Shown in pieces: positions 12,228 through 14,234 of a stretch of 14,234 bases of DNA. The first letter of the stretch is position 1. Each line of letters opens with the position of its first letter. The notes under the pieces are model-generated. The model was not told the origin of the DNA and did not search any database. It worked only from the letters and a program-made list of their open reading frames with translations. The translations under genes and the position numbers were made by a program. This DNA comes from JAICUY01 sp035708065 (GTDB taxonomy: Bacteria > Chloroflexota > Limnocylindria > QHBO01): assembly GCA_035708065.1 (NCBI GenBank), contig DASSTC010000015.1:1-14234 (forward strand). Reading direction: 5' to 3'.

Positions 12228-14234
12228 TTCCAGTCCCCGAGCCGGGTGCGCGCGCCGCGCACCGCCGTTGCGCCGCTCGTCGCGGTCCTGGTCCTGACCC
12301 TGATCGCGGCAACGCCTGCCGGTGCCTCGGGACCGATGATCGAGCAGCGCGCGCCGCTGCCGTCCCGCGGCACGCAGGCGACGAACGGACGCGCCGAGCA
12401 TCGCTCGCTGCCGACCGGCCGGCTGATCGTGACCTACCGGGCAGCGGCCGCGACACAGGATCGGCGCGCGGCGCGCGCATCTGCCCGTGCCACGCTGGTC
12501 ACGCCGGTCGCGCTGCCGCATGTCGAGCTGGTGCAGCCGTCCGGTGACATCGGTGACGCGATGGCCGAGCTGCGAAGCAGGCCGGAGGTTGCATCGGTCG
12601 AGCCTGAGTACCGCCGCACGGTGTTCGGCGGTCCGGCCGGGGAGCCGCTGGTCGGCGATCAATGGGCGCTCGACAACACCGGTCAGGTGGTGAACGGCTA
12701 TCCGGGTGTCCGGGACGTCGACATGAACGTCTTCGAGGCCTGGAACGTGACGACCGGCAGCCCGGACGTCGTCGTGGCGGTGATCGACGACGGCGTCGAC
12801 TTCAGTCATCCCGACCTCGCCGGCCAGGCATGGGCCAACCCCGGCGAGATCGCCGGCAACGGGATCGACGACGACGCCGACGGCCTGATCGACGACGTCA
12901 ACGGCTGGGACTTCTGCCACGACGACAACACGCCGCACGACGCCGGCGAGGACTTCCACGGGACGCACGTGGCGGGCAGCATCGCCGCGGCAGGCAATGG
13001 CATCGGCGTCGCCGGCATCGCGCCGAATGTCCGCATCATGGCGCTGAAATTCATCGACTCGGCGAACCCCGACGACCCGACATGCGGCACCGACACGCAG
13101 GCGATCGCTGCGATCGAGTACGCCAAGCAGCACGGCGCGCGGATCATCAACGCCTCGTGGGGCGGCTACGACAACAGCGGCGCGCTGGAGGCGGCGATCC
13201 GCGACAGCGGCCTGCTCTTCGTCGCTGCGGCCGGCAACGACGGAACGAACAACGACCTGTCGCCGGTCTATCCGGCGGCGTACCAGATGAACACGCTGCT
13301 GTCGGTGGCATCGGTGCACAACCAGGGCTACCTGTCGAGCTTCTCGAACTTCGGCCCGCGGACGGTGGCGATCGCCGCGCCCGGCGAGGACATCCTGAGC
13401 ACGGTGCCCGACGGCGCATACGAGGAGTACTCGGGGACGTCGATGGCGGCGGCGAACGCCAGCGGCGTGGCCGCGCTGGCCCTTTCGGCGCATCCATTGC
13501 TCGACAGCACGGCGTTGCGGGCGCACCTGGTCGCGACCGCGCGTGCCCTGCCGAGCATCACCGGCTGGATCACGAATGCGCGCATGCTCGACGCGCGCGG
13601 CGCCGTCGTCAGCAAGCCCGACATCCGGCGGCTGGCCGGCGCGGACCGATACGCCACGGCCGCGGCCATCTCGGCGGCGACCTATGTGCCGCACGTGCGC
13701 TACCTGTTCGTCGCCAACGGTCTTTCCTTCCCCGATGCGCTGGCCGGTGGCGCCGTCGCGGCGCAGTTCGGCGCACCACTCCTGCTCGTGAAGCCGACGT
13801 CCATCCCGACGGTGACGTTGAACGAGATCAAGCGGCTCAAGCCTCAGCAGATCTTCGTGCTGGGCGGCACCGGCGTGGTGTCGAATGCGGTGCTCAGCCA
13901 GCTCGGGTCGTACAAGACCGATGCCGGCGGCCCCTACCGCCTCGCCGGCCCCGACCGCTACGCGACCGCCGCCGCGATCTCGGCGGCGGTGGACTGGCCG
14001 AACACGCCGACCGTGTTCATCGCCAACGGCCTGAACTTCCCCGATGCGCTGGCCGGTGGCGCGGTGACGCCCCGCTTCGTCGGGCCGGTCCTGCTCACGA
14101 CACCGGCAAGCCTGCCGCAGGCGACCAAGACCGAGTTGGCGCGGCTCCATCCGACGAAGATCGTCATCCTCGGCGGCACGGGATCGGTATCGACCACCGT
14201 CGGCACGCAGCTGAAGAGCTACGTTTCCTCCGCA
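12225..14234 (+). CDS. Secreted S8 (subtilisin-like) serine protease with CWB2 cell-wall-binding repeats, 3' end missing
   Basis: 670 residues are visible and the frame is still open at the window edge. From the proposed TTG start, residues 8-34 form a signal peptide (RVRAPRTAVAPL to ATPAGA). A propeptide of the fervidolysin/I9 type spans about 70-135 (GRLIVTYRA to VASVEPEYRR). The S8 catalytic domain covers about 145-450, with Asp188 in VIDDGVD, His245 in HGTHVAG, oxyanion Asn338 in AAAGND and Ser406 in SGTSMAAANASG; the Pro usually following GTSMAx is Ala/Asn here. Acidic, Asp-rich GIDDDADGLIDD may bind calcium. Two CWB2 repeats follow, from Arg469 and Arg572, each starting RLAGxDRYATAAAISAA. 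CWB2 domains attach proteins non-covalently to an anionic wall polymer; C. difficile Cwp proteins usually have three in tandem, so a third may lie beyond the window. It probably processes or degrades surface or external proteins. ATG 12195 is an alternative start. Confidence 0.93.
   Translation, partial: MFQSPSRVRAPRTAVAPLVAVLVLTLIAATPAGASGPMIEQRAPLPSRGTQATNGRAEHRSLPTGRLIVTYRAAAATQDRRAARASARATLVTPVALPHVELVQPSGDIGDAMAELRSRPEVASVEPEYRRTVFGGPAGEPLVGDQWALDNTGQVVNGYPGVRDVDMNVFEAWNVTTGSPDVVVAVIDDGVDFSHPDLAGQAWANPGEIAGNGIDDDADGLIDDVNGWDFCHDDNTPHDAGEDFHGTHVAGSIAAAGNGIGVAGIAPNVRIMALKFIDSANPDDPTCGTDTQAIAAIEYAKQHGARIINASWGGYDNSGALEAAIRDSGLLFVAAAGNDGTNNDLSPVYPAAYQMNTLLSVASVHNQGYLSSFSNFGPRTVAIAAPGEDILSTVPDGAYEEYSGTSMAAANASGVAALALSAHPLLDSTALRAHLVATARALPSITGWITNARMLDARGAVVSKPDIRRLAGADRYATAAAISAATYVPHVRYLFVANGLSFPDALAGGAVAAQFGAPLLLVKPTSIPTVTLNEIKRLKPQQIFVLGGTGVVSNAVLSQLGSYKTDAGGPYRLAGPDRYATAAAISAAVDWPNTPTVFIANGLNFPDALAGGAVTPRFVGPVLLTTPASLPQATKTELARLHPTKIVILGGTGSVSTTVGTQLKSYVSSA
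13629..14234 (+). repeat. Tandem CWB2 repeat units within the protease gene
   Basis: The first unit (13629-13937) is 309 bases, or 103 codons; the second begins at 13938 and runs to the window edge. Shared protein landmarks are RLAGxDRYATAAAISAA, VANGLSFPDALAGGAV / IANGLNFPDALAGGAV and VLGGTGVVS / ILGGTGSVS. The stretch CCCCGATGCGCTGGCCGGTG is identical in both units at the DNA level, which could reflect recent duplication, gene conversion or strong codon bias. Confidence 0.85.

Noticed and set aside
11928..14150. A 740-codon open frame on the minus strand across the protease gene
   Set aside because: Its translation is dominated by Arg, His, Asp and Val with no domain, and it runs antisense to a protease with intact catalytic motifs and CWB2 repeats. 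It is a high-GC shadow frame.

Overview
This is a high-GC window (roughly two thirds G+C by eye) with bacterial gene structure: Shine-Dalgarno sites, tight co-directional operons, and ATG, GTG and probably TTG starts. Its exact taxon cannot be read from the sequence. A subtilisin-like protease with cell-wall-binding type 2 (CWB2) repeats, a CsaB-like pyruvyl transferase, an alpha/beta-hydrolase/cyclase fusion and an AAC(2')-type acetyltransferase together suggest an environmental Chloroflexota or Actinomycetota genome. That placement is inference.

Left part, 1-4972: small unlinked accessory genes. It opens with the 3' end of a DUF1801 protein, then a lipoprotein and a four-helix CopD-like membrane protein on the + strand, which converges on an internally duplicated membrane protein on the - strand. 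The latter diverges from an ArsR-family regulator translationally coupled to a VOC (glyoxalase-fold) protein. The ArsR promoter is near consensus, overlaps two inverted repeats and implies a leaderless or nearly leaderless mRNA. A 439-base gene-free stretch (2744-3182) follows, holding a long hairpin and three copies of a 34-base repeat. Next comes a minus-strand alpha/beta-hydrolase/class III cyclase fusion whose hydrolase triad looks lost, then a 73-residue secreted peptide followed by two hairpins, the second a good intrinsic terminator.

Middle part, 5075-11586: one five-gene operon with every junction overlapping or 2 bases apart. It encodes a DPM1-like GT2 transferase with C-terminal membrane helices, a GT4 transferase, a large GT-C-like membrane protein with an extracytoplasmic C-terminal half, a CsaB-like polysaccharide pyruvyl transferase and a UPF0104/LPG-synthase-like flippase domain protein. 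Together they look like a module that makes, modifies and exports a lipid-linked surface glycan.

Right part, 11552-14234: a minus-strand aminoglycoside 2'-N-acetyltransferase homologue whose 3' end overlaps the flippase gene tail to tail. Diverging from it is a secreted S8 protease with at least two CWB2 repeats, running off the window. In Clostridioides difficile, CWB2 domains anchor proteins to an anionic surface polymer, and CsaB-type pyruvylation creates anchoring glycans in Bacillus. A functional link between the glycan operon and the protease is therefore plausible, but it rests on proximity and family knowledge only.
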